A model generated the notes under the pieces. It saw only the letters and a program-made list of their open reading frames with translations, had not been told where the DNA came from and searched no databases. The position numbers and the translations under genes are program-made. Positions 8,704 through 17,512 of a stretch of DNA of 64,000 nucleotides are shown here, piece after piece. Position 1 is the stretch's first letter, and each line of letters begins with the position of its first letter. This DNA comes from Pseudomonas mangiferae (GTDB lineage: Bacteria; Pseudomonadota; Gammaproteobacteria; Pseudomonadales; Pseudomonadaceae), in assembly GCF_007109405.1 (NCBI RefSeq), contig NZ_VJOY01000003.1, positions 248,001-312,000 on the forward strand, written 5' to 3'.

Positions 8704-9162
8704 ATGCTCTTCCAACGCCTGTTCAGCGCCGGCTGGCTCATCGCCTGCCTGGCCTTCGCCGCCATCGCCTGGGGCTACCACGCTCCGTTCTCCTATGAAC
8801 CGGTAGGCCCCCGGGCCTTCCCGCTGCTCATGCTGGGGCTGATGGCCGTCGCCCTGGCCTGGCAGTTGCTGCGCCCGGTGCCCCTGCGCCAGGCTGCCGA
8901 CGAGCCGCCCCTGGACCGGGCGGCGCTGCTCAAGGTGGCCGGTTGCATCGGCCTGCTGCTGGTCTACGCCGGGCTGTTCGAGCCCCTGGGCTTCATCGCC
9001 TCCAGCTGGCTGCTGGGGGCTGCCATGGCCCGCCTGTACGGCGGTCGCTGGCGCGCCGCCCTGAGCTGCTCCGCGCTGCTCAGCGTCGGCCTCTACCTGC
9101 TCTTCGACAAGGCACTGGACGTGCCGCTGCCCCTGGGCATCCTCGGTTTCCTGGAGATCTGA
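8704..9162 (+). CDS. tctB: Tripartite tricarboxylate transporter small membrane subunit
   Basis: A 152-residue membrane protein with four predicted TM helices (about residues 7-24, 40-58, 78-101 and 115-148) in the usual TctB layout. It contains the PRAFPLLM motif that follows the first helix. It pairs with TctA to form the permease driven by an ion gradient. It sits between tctC and tctA; the tctA start is only one base beyond its stop, so the two are coupled. Confidence 0.92.
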   Translation: MLFQRLFSAGWLIACLAFAAIAWGYHAPFSYEPVGPRAFPLLMLGLMAVALAWQLLRPVPLRQAADEPPLDRAALLKVAGCIGLLLVYAGLFEPLGFIASSWLLGAAMARLYGGRWRAALSCSALLSVGLYLLFDKALDVPLPLGILGFLEI

Positions 9163-9163
9163 C

Positions 9164-10678
9164 ATGGATACACTCGGTTACCTCGGCCAGGGCTTCGGCG
9201 TGGCCATGACCCCCTACAACCTGATCACCGCCCTGGTGGGCACCCTGATCGGCACCGTGGTGGGCCTGCTGCCGGGCCTCGGGCCCATCAACGGCGTGGC
9301 CCTGCTGATCCCGGTGGCGTTCGCCCTGGGGCTGCCACCGGAGTCGGCACTGATCCTGCTGGCGGCGGTGTACCTGGGCTGCGAGTACGGCGGCCGCATC
9401 AGCTCGATCCTGCTGAACATCCCGGGCGAGGCGTCGACGGTGATGACCACCCTCGACGGCTACCCCATGGCGCGCCAGGGGCTGGGCGGCGTGGCCCTGT
9501 CGCTGTCGGCCTGGAGTTCCTTCATCGGCGCGTTCATCGCCACCTGCGGCATGGTGCTGTTCGCCCCGCTGCTGGCGCGCTGGGCCATCGCCTTCGGCCC
9601 GGCGGAGTACTTCGTGCTGATGGTGTTCGCCATCGTCGCCCTGGGCGGCATGGCCGGCGACCGCCCATTGAAGACCTTCATCGCCGCGCTGCTGGGCCTG
9701 TTCCTCTCGACCCTGGGCATCGACGCCAACAGCGGCGTCTACCGCTTCACCTTCGGCAGTATCCACGTGGCCGACGGCATCCAGTTCGTGGTGCTGGTGC
9801 TGGGGCTGTTCTCGGTGAGCGAGATCCTCCTGCTGCTGGAGAAGACCCACCACGGCCAGGCGGCGGTGAAAGCCACCGGGCGCATGCTGTTCAACCTGCG
9901 GGAGGCGGCCGGGGTGTTCACGGTGAACCTGCGCTGCGGCCTGCTGGGCTTCGCCCTGGGCGTACTGCCCGGCGCCGGGGCGACCCTGGCCAGCGCGGTG
10001 GCCTACATGACCGAGAAGAAGCTCGCCGGCGCCGGCGGCCGCTTCGGCCAGGGCGATCCCCGCGGCCTGGCGGCGCCGGAAACCGCCATCGGCGCCTCGG
10101 CCTGCGGCGCCATGGTGCCGATGCTCACCCTCGGCGTACCGGGCTCCGGTACCACGGCGGTGATGATCGGCGCCCTGACCCTCTACAACATCACCCCGGG
10201 GCCGCTGCTGTTCCAGAACCAGCCGGAGATCGTCTGGGGCCTGATCGCCTCGCTGTTCATCGCCAACCTCATGCTGATCGTGCTCAACGTGCCGATGATC
10301 CGCCTGTTCACCCGCATCCTGGCGGTGCCCAACTGGCTGCTGGTGCCGCTGATCGCGATCATCACCGCCATCGGCGTGTACGCGGTGCACGCCACCACTT
10401 TCGACCTGTTCCTGATGGTGGGCATCGGCGTCTTCGGCTACATCCTGCGCAAGCTGGACTTCCCGCTGTCGCCGCTGCTGCTGGGGTTCATCCTCGGCGG
10501 GCTGATGGAGCAGAACCTGCGCCGCGCCCTGTCCATCTCCAACGGCGAGCTGAGCATCCTCTGGTCCGGCCCGATCACCCTCGGCACCTGGGCGCTGGTG
10601 GCGCTGATGCTGGCCCTGCCCCTGGTGCGCATCGCGCGACGCCGGGCCCAGGGTCGCCGGGTTCCGGCGGAGGCCTGA
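9164..10678 (+). CDS. tctA: Tripartite tricarboxylate transporter large membrane subunit
   Basis: A 504-residue permease with roughly 11-12 hydrophobic segments. The N-terminal GLLPGLGPINGVALLIP motif and the internal duplicate GVLPGAGATLASAVAY are the signature repeats of TctA. EYGGRISSILLNIPGEAST and LGVPGSGTTAVMIGAL are also typical. It is the last gene of tctCBA. The following 200 bases have no clear U-rich terminator. Substrate range (citrate, tricarballylate, cis-aconitate) cannot be told from sequence. Confidence 0.94.
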   Translation: MDTLGYLGQGFGVAMTPYNLITALVGTLIGTVVGLLPGLGPINGVALLIPVAFALGLPPESALILLAAVYLGCEYGGRISSILLNIPGEASTVMTTLDGYPMARQGLGGVALSLSAWSSFIGAFIATCGMVLFAPLLARWAIAFGPAEYFVLMVFAIVALGGMAGDRPLKTFIAALLGLFLSTLGIDANSGVYRFTFGSIHVADGIQFVVLVLGLFSVSEILLLLEKTHHGQAAVKATGRMLFNLREAAGVFTVNLRCGLLGFALGVLPGAGATLASAVAYMTEKKLAGAGGRFGQGDPRGLAAPETAIGASACGAMVPMLTLGVPGSGTTAVMIGALTLYNITPGPLLFQNQPEIVWGLIASLFIANLMLIVLNVPMIRLFTRILAVPNWLLVPLIAIITAIGVYAVHATTFDLFLMVGIGVFGYILRKLDFPLSPLLLGFILGGLMEQNLRRALSISNGELSILWSGPITLGTWALVALMLALPLVRIARRRAQGRRVPAEA

Positions 10679-10886
10679 GCAGGCGCGCCCGCGAGGTCGG
10701 AATGGATGACGCGGGGCGCTGGCGCCACGCCCCTTCTCCGGCCTCGCACCACCGCGGCATCGCTTCGCTGGGCAGGGGGAACCTCCCTTTCCGCCCCCCG
10801 GTCAGAACCCAGGAGCCGCCCCCATCGCGGCTTCACGCCGGCGAGGCGCATGCCTCGCCCCAGCCTGGCGCCCCTGGGAGCTTCCT

Positions 10887-11759
10887 ATGCCGGTACTGGA
10901 CGTACGTCTCGCCCGCCGCCTGTTGGCCTGCTTGGCCCTCGTGCTGATCGCCGGCTGTACCCGGCTCGACCTGGCCTACCGCAACGTGGACTGGCTGGTG
11001 CCCTGGTCGCTGCGGGACTACGTGACCCTGGACAAGGCCCAGAAGGCGCGCCTCGACGCCGGCCTCAAGGCCCACCTCGCCTGGCACTGTCGCACCCAGT
11101 TGCCCGCCTACGCCCAATGGATCGACCGCGCGCGGACCCTGGTGGATGCCCGGCCGGTGAAGCCGGACCAGGTGGCCAGCCAGTTGCTGGAAATGAAGAA
11201 CGCGGTGCACCAGGTGGCGGTGCGCATCACCCCCGACGCCATCGACCTGGCCCGCAGCCTGAGCGACGAGCAGGTGGCCCAGGTGAACACACGTCTGGAC
11301 GAGGACAAGGCCAAGTGGAAAGAGGACTACCTGGACCCGCCCCTGCAGGAACAGGTGGAGGACCGTGCCAAGCGCATGCAGCAGCGCCTGCAGGGCTGGT
11401 TCGGCCGGCTCAATGCCGCCCAGCGGGCGCGCATTCTCGCCTGGTCCAACGAGTTGGGCGGGCAGAACGCCCTGTGGCTGGGCAATCGCGAGAACTGGCA
11501 GACCCATTTCCGCGCTGCCCTGGCCAACCGCGGTGCCGACGACTTCCCGGCCACCCTCACTTCCCTCATCCAGCAGCGCGAGCAGTTCTGGAGCGAGGCC
11601 TACCACACCTCGTTCGATCACTCCTTGAACGCCTTCTCGCGGCTGCTTGCCGACCTGCTCAACGACGCCGAGCCGGCCCAGCGCGAGCGGGTGCGGCAAC
11701 GCCTGGACGAGCTGCACCAGCGCTTCGCCGAGATGCCCTGCAAGGACGCCCCGGCCTGA
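10887..11759 (+). CDS. Predicted lipoprotein, DUF6279-like
   Basis: A 290-residue predicted lipoprotein. The hydrophobic leader ends in the lipobox LIAGC (Cys at about residue 28). The mature part starts TRLDLAYRNVDWLVPWSLRDYV, followed by a long helical and highly charged region with many Glu/Arg/Gln residues and Trp-containing motifs. Similar Pseudomonas lipoproteins are grouped as DUF6279, with no known function. It stands alone, 208 bases after tctA and just before the convergent ung gene. Confidence 0.75.
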   Translation: MPVLDVRLARRLLACLALVLIAGCTRLDLAYRNVDWLVPWSLRDYVTLDKAQKARLDAGLKAHLAWHCRTQLPAYAQWIDRARTLVDARPVKPDQVASQLLEMKNAVHQVAVRITPDAIDLARSLSDEQVAQVNTRLDEDKAKWKEDYLDPPLQEQVEDRAKRMQQRLQGWFGRLNAAQRARILAWSNELGGQNALWLGNRENWQTHFRAALANRGADDFPATLTSLIQQREQFWSEAYHTSFDHSLNAFSRLLADLLNDAEPAQRERVRQRLDELHQRFAEMPCKDAPA

Positions 11760-11765
11760 GCCGCC

Positions 11766-12470
11766 TCAGGCGGCGGACAACTCCGGCAAGCGCCAGTCGA
11801 TGGGCGCCAGGCCGTGCTGTTCGAGGAATTTATTGCATCGGCTGAAGTGGCCGTTACCGAGGAAGCCGCGATGGGCGGACAAGGGCGAGGGGTGGGCCGA
11901 GCGCAGGATCAGGTGCTTGCTGGCGTCGATCAGCCGCTGCTTGCTCTGGGCATGGGCGCCCCAGAGCAGGAACACCAGATGCGGCCGCCGCTCGCTGACC
12001 ACCTCGATCACCCGGTCGGTGAACGGCTGCCAGCCCTTGTCCGCATGGGAGCCGGCGCGGGCCTGCTCGACGGTCAGGGAAGTGTTGAGCAGCAGCACGC
12101 CCTGCTCCGCCCAGTGCTGCAGGTAGCCGTGGCGCGGCGCCTCGATATTGAGGTCGCGCTTGAGCTCCTTGTAGATGTTCTGCAGCGAGGGCGGCGCCGG
12201 CACGCCGGGCTGTACCGAGAAGCACAGGCCGTGGGCCTGGTTCGGCCCGTGGTAGGGGTCTTGGCCGAGGATCACCACCTTGACCTGGTCCAGCGGCGTG
12301 GAATCCAGGGCATTGAAGATCAGCGGCCCCGGCGGGTAGATCACCTTGCCGGCGGCCTTTTCCTGCATCAGGAACGCCCGCAGCGACTGCATGTAGGGCT
12401 TGTCGAACTCGTCCCGCAGGGCTTCCTTCCAACCCGGTTCGAGTTTGATACGATCATCGCTGGCAGTCAT
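11766..12470 (-). CDS. ung: Uracil-DNA glycosylase
   Basis: A 234-residue family-1 uracil-DNA glycosylase that excises uracil from DNA to start base excision repair. The water-activating motif GQDPYHG (residues 69-75, catalytic Asp71) is intact. The LLLNTSLTV segment and the DNA-intercalating motif [12 protein letters not shown] with catalytic His near the C-terminus are also intact. An upstream in-frame ATG at 12491 would add seven residues; the ATG at 12470 gives the normal length. It is convergent with the lipoprotein gene, with stops only 6 bases apart. Confidence 0.96.
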   Translation of the reverse strand: MTASDDRIKLEPGWKEALRDEFDKPYMQSLRAFLMQEKAAGKVIYPPGPLIFNALDSTPLDQVKVVILGQDPYHGPNQAHGLCFSVQPGVPAPPSLQNIYKELKRDLNIEAPRHGYLQHWAEQGVLLLNTSLTVEQARAGSHADKGWQPFTDRVIEVVSERRPHLVFLLWGAHAQSKQRLIDASKHLILRSAHPSPLSAHRGFLGNGHFSRCNKFLEQHGLAPIDWRLPELSAA

Positions 12471-12550
12471 GGCTCCACCCGTCCTGTACATGGCCGCCGC
12501 ACCCTAGAAAAGCCCGCCCGGCTTGTCAATCCAGGAGTCCTGGCCGCTTC

Positions 12551-13435
12551 ATGAGCACCCTCCCGCCGCCGTCCACCGACAGCCTGCGCTTCGCCCTGTA
12601 CACCCGCTTCCTCAAGGGCGAGGCGAAGATCCCGCAGATGCCGGAGAACGCCCTGCGCATCCGGCGCCTGCTGGACGACCCGCGGACCTCCCTGGAGCAG
12701 CTCAGCCGGGTCATCAACAGTGACCCGCCCCTGGCCGCCTACCTGCTGCAATTCGCCGAAAGCCCGATGCTGCGTGGCGCCCGCCCGTGCAACAGCCTGC
12801 GCGACGTGCTCGGCCGCCTGGGCACCGAGAAGCTCTACCAACTGGTGCTGGGCTTCAGCATGCGCAACCTCTTCATCAGCAAGGAACTGCCGCTGCAGAA
12901 GGTCTTCCGCGCCCGCTGGCGGGCGTCCCTGGAGCGCGCCGCCTACTGCGCCTGCCTGGCGGCCCGCAGCCCCGTGGCGTCGGTGGACGACGCCCTGCTG
13001 GCGGGGCTGCTGCAGGACATCGGCAGCCTGCCGCTGCTGGCCGAACTGGAGCGCTGGCCGGACTTCCCCCGCGACGAGAACGCCTTGCGCGCCCTGTGCG
13101 AGGAGCTTTCCGGGCCGGTGGGGGTGGTGATCCTCACCGCCTGGAAGCAGCCCCCGGCGATGATCGACGTGGCGCGCCAGCGTCGCGAGTGGCACCGCGA
13201 CCAGGCCTTCGCCGACCTCGCCGACCTGGTCCAGGTGGCCAGCCTGCTGCAGGCCCTCCCGCCCGCCGATGCCCCGCCGCTGAGGGATGCGCCAGCGCTG
13301 CGCCGGCTGTTCCCGGTGGTGGGCGAGTCCGTCGAAGCCAGCGACAGCCTGCTGCAGCAGATCGCCGAGGAGGCGCCGCTGTGGTTCAAGCTGCTGGGCG
13401 CCAAGCCGCCGGCGAAGACCCCGCCCGCCGCCTGA
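12551..13435 (+). CDS. HDOD domain protein, diverged
   Basis: A 294-residue protein related to the HDOD protein at 3509-4345. It keeps IPQMPENALRIRRLL, SRVINSDPPLAAYLLQFAESPML and SLRDVLGRLGTEKLYQLVLGF, but the C-terminal part is diverged and ends in a Pro/Lys/Ala-rich tail. No catalytic metal-binding pair or output domain is visible. It is divergent from ung and followed by the acyl-CoA operon 99 bases later. The role is presumed to be signalling or protein interaction; the substrate is unknown. Confidence 0.78.
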   Translation: MSTLPPPSTDSLRFALYTRFLKGEAKIPQMPENALRIRRLLDDPRTSLEQLSRVINSDPPLAAYLLQFAESPMLRGARPCNSLRDVLGRLGTEKLYQLVLGFSMRNLFISKELPLQKVFRARWRASLERAAYCACLAARSPVASVDDALLAGLLQDIGSLPLLAELERWPDFPRDENALRALCEELSGPVGVVILTAWKQPPAMIDVARQRREWHRDQAFADLADLVQVASLLQALPPADAPPLRDAPALRRLFPVVGESVEASDSLLQQIAEEAPLWFKLLGAKPPAKTPPAA

Positions 13436-13534
13436 CCCCCGGCACGCCCGCGAACGGCCCGCGGCGTTCCGCGGTCAAGGATAGGGATGGCCGCGCGTCT
13501 GCCGCGCGGCGCCTGCTCCGACCGGCGAGGCACC

Positions 13535-14722
13535 ATGGACTATCGATTCAGCGACACGCAGCGGCAACGGGTGGAAGCGGCATTCGCCTTCGCCCGCGGC
13601 GAACTGGCTCCCCATTCGGACGACTGGGACCGCGAGGGCCATTTCCCGCTGAAGGCCATCGCCCGTGCCGCCGCCCAGGGCTACCTGGGCCTCTCGGCGA
13701 GCCCCGCCCACGGCGGTCTCGGCCTGAGCGCCCTGGACGAATCCCTGGTGCTGGAGCAACTGGCCAGCGGGTGCGGCGCCACCGCAGCCTTCATCGCCCT
13801 GCACAACGTCGCCGCCTGGACGGTGGACCGCTTCGCCGATGACGCCCTGAAAGCCCACTGGCTATCCCGGCTGTGCGCCGGCGAAGTGCTGGTGGCCTTC
13901 GCCCTGGGCGAGGCCACCCCGACACCGCTGCGCGCCACCCGGGACGACGACGGCTATCGCCTCGATGGCCTGCCCGGGGCGGTTCCCGCCGCCGCGGCCA
14001 GCGACCTGCTGCTGGTGGACGCCGAGCTGGAAGACGCCGGACCGACCCTGTTCCTGCTGCCGGTGGCCGCCGAAGGCGTCGGCTTCGGCGCCGAGGAACC
14101 CCGCAGCGGCTGGCGTGCCCTGCCCTCGCGCCCGCTGCGCATCGACAGCGCTCGGGTGGCGGCCGGCCAGCGGCTTGGCGCCGAGGGCCAGGCGACCGAG
14201 GCCCTGCGCCGGGCCCGGGAGCGTGCGCACCTGGCACTCGCCGCGGTGGCGGTGGGCAATGCCCAGGCGGCCCTGGGCCAGGTGCTGCGCGACCCTCGCC
14301 ATACCGGGGTGCCCGAACCGTCGCCGCTGACCGTCGACCAGGTCCCCGAGGCCCTCGCCGAACCCTACGCCGCGCTCATCGCCGGCCAGCAGCTGGTGCG
14401 CCTGGCGGCCGGTCAGCTGGACGACGACGCGCCCCAGGCCGGCCTGCTCTGCGCCGCGGCCAAGCACTACACCGACCACCACGGGCCGCGCCTGTGCCGT
14501 GCCGCCTTGCAACTCCGGGCCAGCTCCGGTTATCTCAACGATTACGCCCTGGATCGCCGGGCCCGCGACAGCGAGATGCACACCGGCGTCCAGGGGCGAG
14601 ACGAACACCTGCGCGCGGCCATCGCCCGTCGCCTGCATGCCTCCCAGGCCTTGCAGGCGCCTCCGCAGGCGGCCGCGTCCGAGGCCGCCGCGGAGTCCGA
14701 GGCCCCGTGCGCCGCACCTTGA
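13535..14722 (+). CDS. Acyl-CoA dehydrogenase-like protein with diverged active site
   Basis: A 395-residue protein with the overall architecture of acyl-CoA dehydrogenases: N-terminal helices with GYLGLSASPAHGGLGLSALDESLVLEQL split over residues 49-76, a middle beta domain and a C-terminal helical bundle. Several hallmark motifs are eroded. The ALTEPxAGSD loop reads ALGEATPTPLRA, the RFGK flavin-contact motif reads RHTGV, and the QLxGGxGY motif reads QLRASSGY. Aligning the RDxRxxxIYEG block places Gln where the catalytic Glu normally stands. Two crotonase-family genes follow, suggesting branched-chain acyl-CoA (valine) catabolism. It could be a pseudoenzyme, or use a base elsewhere. Confidence 0.8.
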   Translation: MDYRFSDTQRQRVEAAFAFARGELAPHSDDWDREGHFPLKAIARAAAQGYLGLSASPAHGGLGLSALDESLVLEQLASGCGATAAFIALHNVAAWTVDRFADDALKAHWLSRLCAGEVLVAFALGEATPTPLRATRDDDGYRLDGLPGAVPAAAASDLLLVDAELEDAGPTLFLLPVAAEGVGFGAEEPRSGWRALPSRPLRIDSARVAAGQRLGAEGQATEALRRARERAHLALAAVAVGNAQAALGQVLRDPRHTGVPEPSPLTVDQVPEALAEPYAALIAGQQLVRLAAGQLDDDAPQAGLLCAAAKHYTDHHGPRLCRAALQLRASSGYLNDYALDRRARDSEMHTGVQGRDEHLRAAIARRLHASQALQAPPQAAASEAAAESEAPCAAP

Positions 14723-14730
14723 GGGAAGCC

Positions 14731-15549
14731 ATGAACACCGCTGTCGAAGCCTACGCACCCGGCCCGTCCGACCTGACTCACAAGCTCACCGTGGAGAAGC
14801 ACGGGCACACCGCCTTGCTGACCATCAACCACCCGCCGGCCAACACCTGGGACCGCGAGTCCCTGATCGGCCTGCGCCAGCTCATCGAGCACCTCAACCA
14901 CGACGACGACATCTACGCCCTGGTGATCACCGGCCAGGGGCACACGTTCTTCAGCGCCGGCGCCGACCTCAACCTGTTCGCCGACGGCGACCGCAGCCGC
15001 GCACGGGAGATGGCCCGCCGCTTCGGCGAGGCCTTCGAGGCCCTGCGGGATTTTCGCGGCGTGTCCATCGCCGCCATCAACGGCTATGCCATGGGTGGCG
15101 GCCTGGAGTGTGCCCTGGCCTGCGACCTGCGGATCGCCGAGCGGCAGGCGCAGATGGCCCTGCCGGAAGCCGCGGTCGGCCTGCTGCCGTGTGCCGGTGG
15201 CACCCAGGCGCTGCCCTGGCTGGTGGGCGAGGGCTGGGCGAAGCGGATGATCCTCTGCGGCGAGCGGGTGGACGCCGAGACGGCCCTGCGCATCGGCCTG
15301 GTGGAGCAGGTGGTGGACAGCGGCGAGGCCCGCGGCACGGCGCTGCTGCTGGCGGCCCAGGTGGCGCGGCAGAGTCCGGTGGCGGTGCGCGCCATCAAGC
15401 CGCTGATCCAGGGCGCCCGGGAACGCGGCCCCAACGCCTGGTTGTCGGAGGAGCGCGAGCGCTTCGTCGACCTGTTCGAGGCGGACGACACCCGCGAAGG
15501 AGTCAACGCCTTCCTGGAAAAACGCAACCCGCAATGGCGCAACCGCTGA
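14731..15549 (+). CDS. Enoyl-CoA hydratase
   Basis: A 272-residue crotonase-family enzyme expected to hydrate 2-enoyl-CoA. Both catalytic glutamates can be placed: one in GYAMGGGLECALACD (oxyanion-hole Gly pair then Glu) and one in MALPEAAVGLLP. GGTQ follows as in rat mitochondrial hydratase. It starts 8 bases after the acyl-CoA dehydrogenase-like gene with a GAGGGAAG ribosome site, so the genes form one operon. The N-terminus has about 20 extra residues relative to the shortest family members. Confidence 0.92.
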   Translation: MNTAVEAYAPGPSDLTHKLTVEKHGHTALLTINHPPANTWDRESLIGLRQLIEHLNHDDDIYALVITGQGHTFFSAGADLNLFADGDRSRAREMARRFGEAFEALRDFRGVSIAAINGYAMGGGLECALACDLRIAERQAQMALPEAAVGLLPCAGGTQALPWLVGEGWAKRMILCGERVDAETALRIGLVEQVVDSGEARGTALLLAAQVARQSPVAVRAIKPLIQGARERGPNAWLSEERERFVDLFEADDTREGVNAFLEKRNPQWRNR

Positions 15550-15649
15550 GCGGCCACGCCGGGCACGGACCGCTCGGCGGGCGCGCCCTTCCCTTCACCG
15601 GGCCTCGCCGCCCTTGCCAGGACGCCCGCGGGCGTCCGGGGATTCGACC

Positions 15650-16753
15650 ATGAACGTACAATTCGAAGAGCGCCGGGCTTCCCAGGGCCTGCGCATTGGC
15701 ATCGCCACCCTGGCGGCGCCGGATAGCCTCAATGCCCTCTCCCAGCCGATGATCCATGCCCTGAGCGAGCGCCTGGGCGAATGGGCCCGGGACGACGGCA
15801 TTGCCTGCGTGCTGCTGCGCGGCCTGGGCGAAAAAGCCTTCTGCGCCGGGGGCGACGTGCGCCGGCTGGTGGAGGCCTGCCGCGAACGCCCCGCCGAAGT
15901 GCCGCCCCTGGCGGCGCGGTTCTTCGCCGACGAGTACCGTCTCGACTACCACCTGCACACTTACCCGAAGCCGCTGCTGTGCTGGGCCCATGGTCACGTG
16001 CTGGGGGGCGGCATGGGCCTGCTGCAGGGCGCCTCGGTGCGCATCGTTACCCCCAGCAGTCGCCTGGCGATGCCGGAAATCGGCATCGGCCTCTACCCGG
16101 ATGTGGGCGCTAGCCATTTCCTGTCCCGCCTGCCGGGCAAGCTGGGCCTGTTCCTCGGCCTCACCGGCAGCCCGATCAATGCCCGGGACGCCCTGGACCT
16201 GGGCCTGGCCGACCGCTTCCTGCGGGACGACCAGCAGGATGCGCTGCTGGAGGGCCTGACCCAACTGAACTGGAATGAACGCCCGGGTGCGCAGCTCATC
16301 AGCCTGCTCCAGGCCTTGGGCCATGAGGCGCGGGAGGCCCTGCCCGCGGCCCAGTGGCTGCCGCGCCGAGAACGCCTGGATGCGCTGCTGGACGTCAGCG
16401 ATGCCCCGGCAGCCTGGCATGCCCTGGTGGGTCTGGCGGGCGACCCGGACCCGCTGCTGGCACGGGCGGCCAAGACCCTGGCGGGGGGCTGCCCGCTCAC
16501 CGCGCATCTAGTCTGGGAGCAGATCGTCCGCGCCCGCACGCTGTCCCTGGCCGAGGTGTTCCGCCTGGAATACGCCATGAGCCTGAATTGCTGCCGCCAT
16601 CCGGAATTCCCCGAAGGCGTCCGGGCCCGGTTGATCGACAAGGACCAGGCGCCCCGCTGGCACTGGCCGGATATCGATACCGTACCCGAGGGAGTGGTGG
16701 CGGCCCACTTCGAGCCGACCTGGGATGGCCCGCACCCGCTCGCCGACCTGTAG
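15650..16753 (+). CDS. Enoyl-CoA hydratase/isomerase, probable 3-hydroxyisobutyryl-CoA hydrolase
   Basis: A 367-residue member of the long crotonase subfamily (about 350-380 residues) that includes 3-hydroxyisobutyryl-CoA hydrolase of valine breakdown. It carries KAFCAGGDVRRL, the HGHVLGGGMGL oxyanion motif, and MPEIGIGLYPDVGASHFL with the Glu and Asp used for thioester hydrolysis. An extended C-terminal helical part is present. It is the third gene of the acyl-CoA operon, 100 bases after the hydratase. A general enoyl-CoA hydratase role is the alternative. Confidence 0.85.
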   Translation: MNVQFEERRASQGLRIGIATLAAPDSLNALSQPMIHALSERLGEWARDDGIACVLLRGLGEKAFCAGGDVRRLVEACRERPAEVPPLAARFFADEYRLDYHLHTYPKPLLCWAHGHVLGGGMGLLQGASVRIVTPSSRLAMPEIGIGLYPDVGASHFLSRLPGKLGLFLGLTGSPINARDALDLGLADRFLRDDQQDALLEGLTQLNWNERPGAQLISLLQALGHEAREALPAAQWLPRRERLDALLDVSDAPAAWHALVGLAGDPDPLLARAAKTLAGGCPLTAHLVWEQIVRARTLSLAEVFRLEYAMSLNCCRHPEFPEGVRARLIDKDQAPRWHWPDIDTVPEGVVAAHFEPTWDGPHPLADL

Positions 16754-16762
16754 CGCCGCGGC

Positions 16763-17113
16763 TCAGCGCCGCATGGGCATCCCGTGGACGCCGGGCGGAG
16801 GCGGCATGCCCGGCCCCGGCCTTGGCGGGCCGTACATCGGCGGCCGGTAACGGGGTTGCCAGTAACCAGGCCCTGGTCCCCAGCGGGGCGGAGGCGGCGG
16901 GGGCAGATAACGGGGCGAAGGCCGGTAATAGTAGTGAGGGCCGGAAACGTAGATCACCGGAGCCGGTGCCACGTCGTAGCGAGGAACGCTGTAGTACCTG
17001 ATGGGTTCGGCCACCCTCACGGGGGCCGGCGCGGGGTAATAAACGGGGTAGTCGTAGACGGCGCATCCGCCAAGGAACGCGCCACATACAGTCAGGATGA
17101 GAGCTCGATACAT
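16763..17113 (-). CDS. Small Tyr/Pro-rich lipoprotein
   Basis: A 116-residue predicted lipoprotein with lipobox LGGC (Cys17). The mature part is strongly biased: runs of Tyr-Pro, Pro-Pro and Arg, with YWQPRYRPP-like segments and a GPPRPGPGMPPPPGVHGMP tail. A strong ribosome site AAAGGAGG precedes the ATG at 17113. Similar Tyr/Pro-rich lipoproteins occur in pseudomonads without known function; an envelope-stress or surface-coat role is only a guess. It is convergent with the acyl-CoA operon, stopping 10 bases after it. Confidence 0.75.
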   Translation of the reverse strand: MYRALILTVCGAFLGGCAVYDYPVYYPAPAPVRVAEPIRYYSVPRYDVAPAPVIYVSGPHYYYRPSPRYLPPPPPPRWGPGPGYWQPRYRPPMYGPPRPGPGMPPPPGVHGMPMRR

Positions 17114-17305
17114 GGCGGCCTCCTTTCGACCGCAGGCAGGCGCGAGAACGAGCGGCGCCTGGGAGCTAGGACAGCGGCAAACGGGGCGTATCCCGCGGTG
17201 GCCGTCGTCAACCTTTACCGCGTATTTCGCCGACACCCCTCTCCTTCGCTTGCATCGCCCGACTCCGCGCCCCACCCTTGGCGCTCCCTGTCCCGTCCCG
17301 CTGCC

Positions 17306-17512
17306 ATGCCCGAACCCGTCGACCCCTGCCGATGCCCGCTCTGCGGCCTTTCGAACCGCTGCACCCAGGCGGACCCGGCCCGCCGCGACCAGCCCTGCTG
17401 GTGCTTCGAGACCACGGTGTCCCCGGAGGCGCTGGAGCGGGTGCCGGCCGACGCCCGTAACCGGGCCTGCCTGTGCCCGCGCTGCGCCGCGGGCCACGGG
17501 GTGGACGGCTGA
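17306..17512 (+). CDS. Cysteine-rich CWC family protein
   Basis: A 68-residue protein with ten cysteines arranged as in the cysteine-rich CWC family. It has PCRCPLCGLSNRC at residues 7-19, the diagnostic PCWCFE in the middle, and ACLCPRC near the end. The clusters suggest zinc binding; no function is known. Its stop overlaps the start of rsuA (TGATG at 17510-17514), so the two are translationally coupled. It is shorter than most entries in gene catalogues and easily missed. Confidence 0.82.
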   Translation: MPEPVDPCRCPLCGLSNRCTQADPARRDQPCWCFETTVSPEALERVPADARNRACLCPRCAAGHGVDG

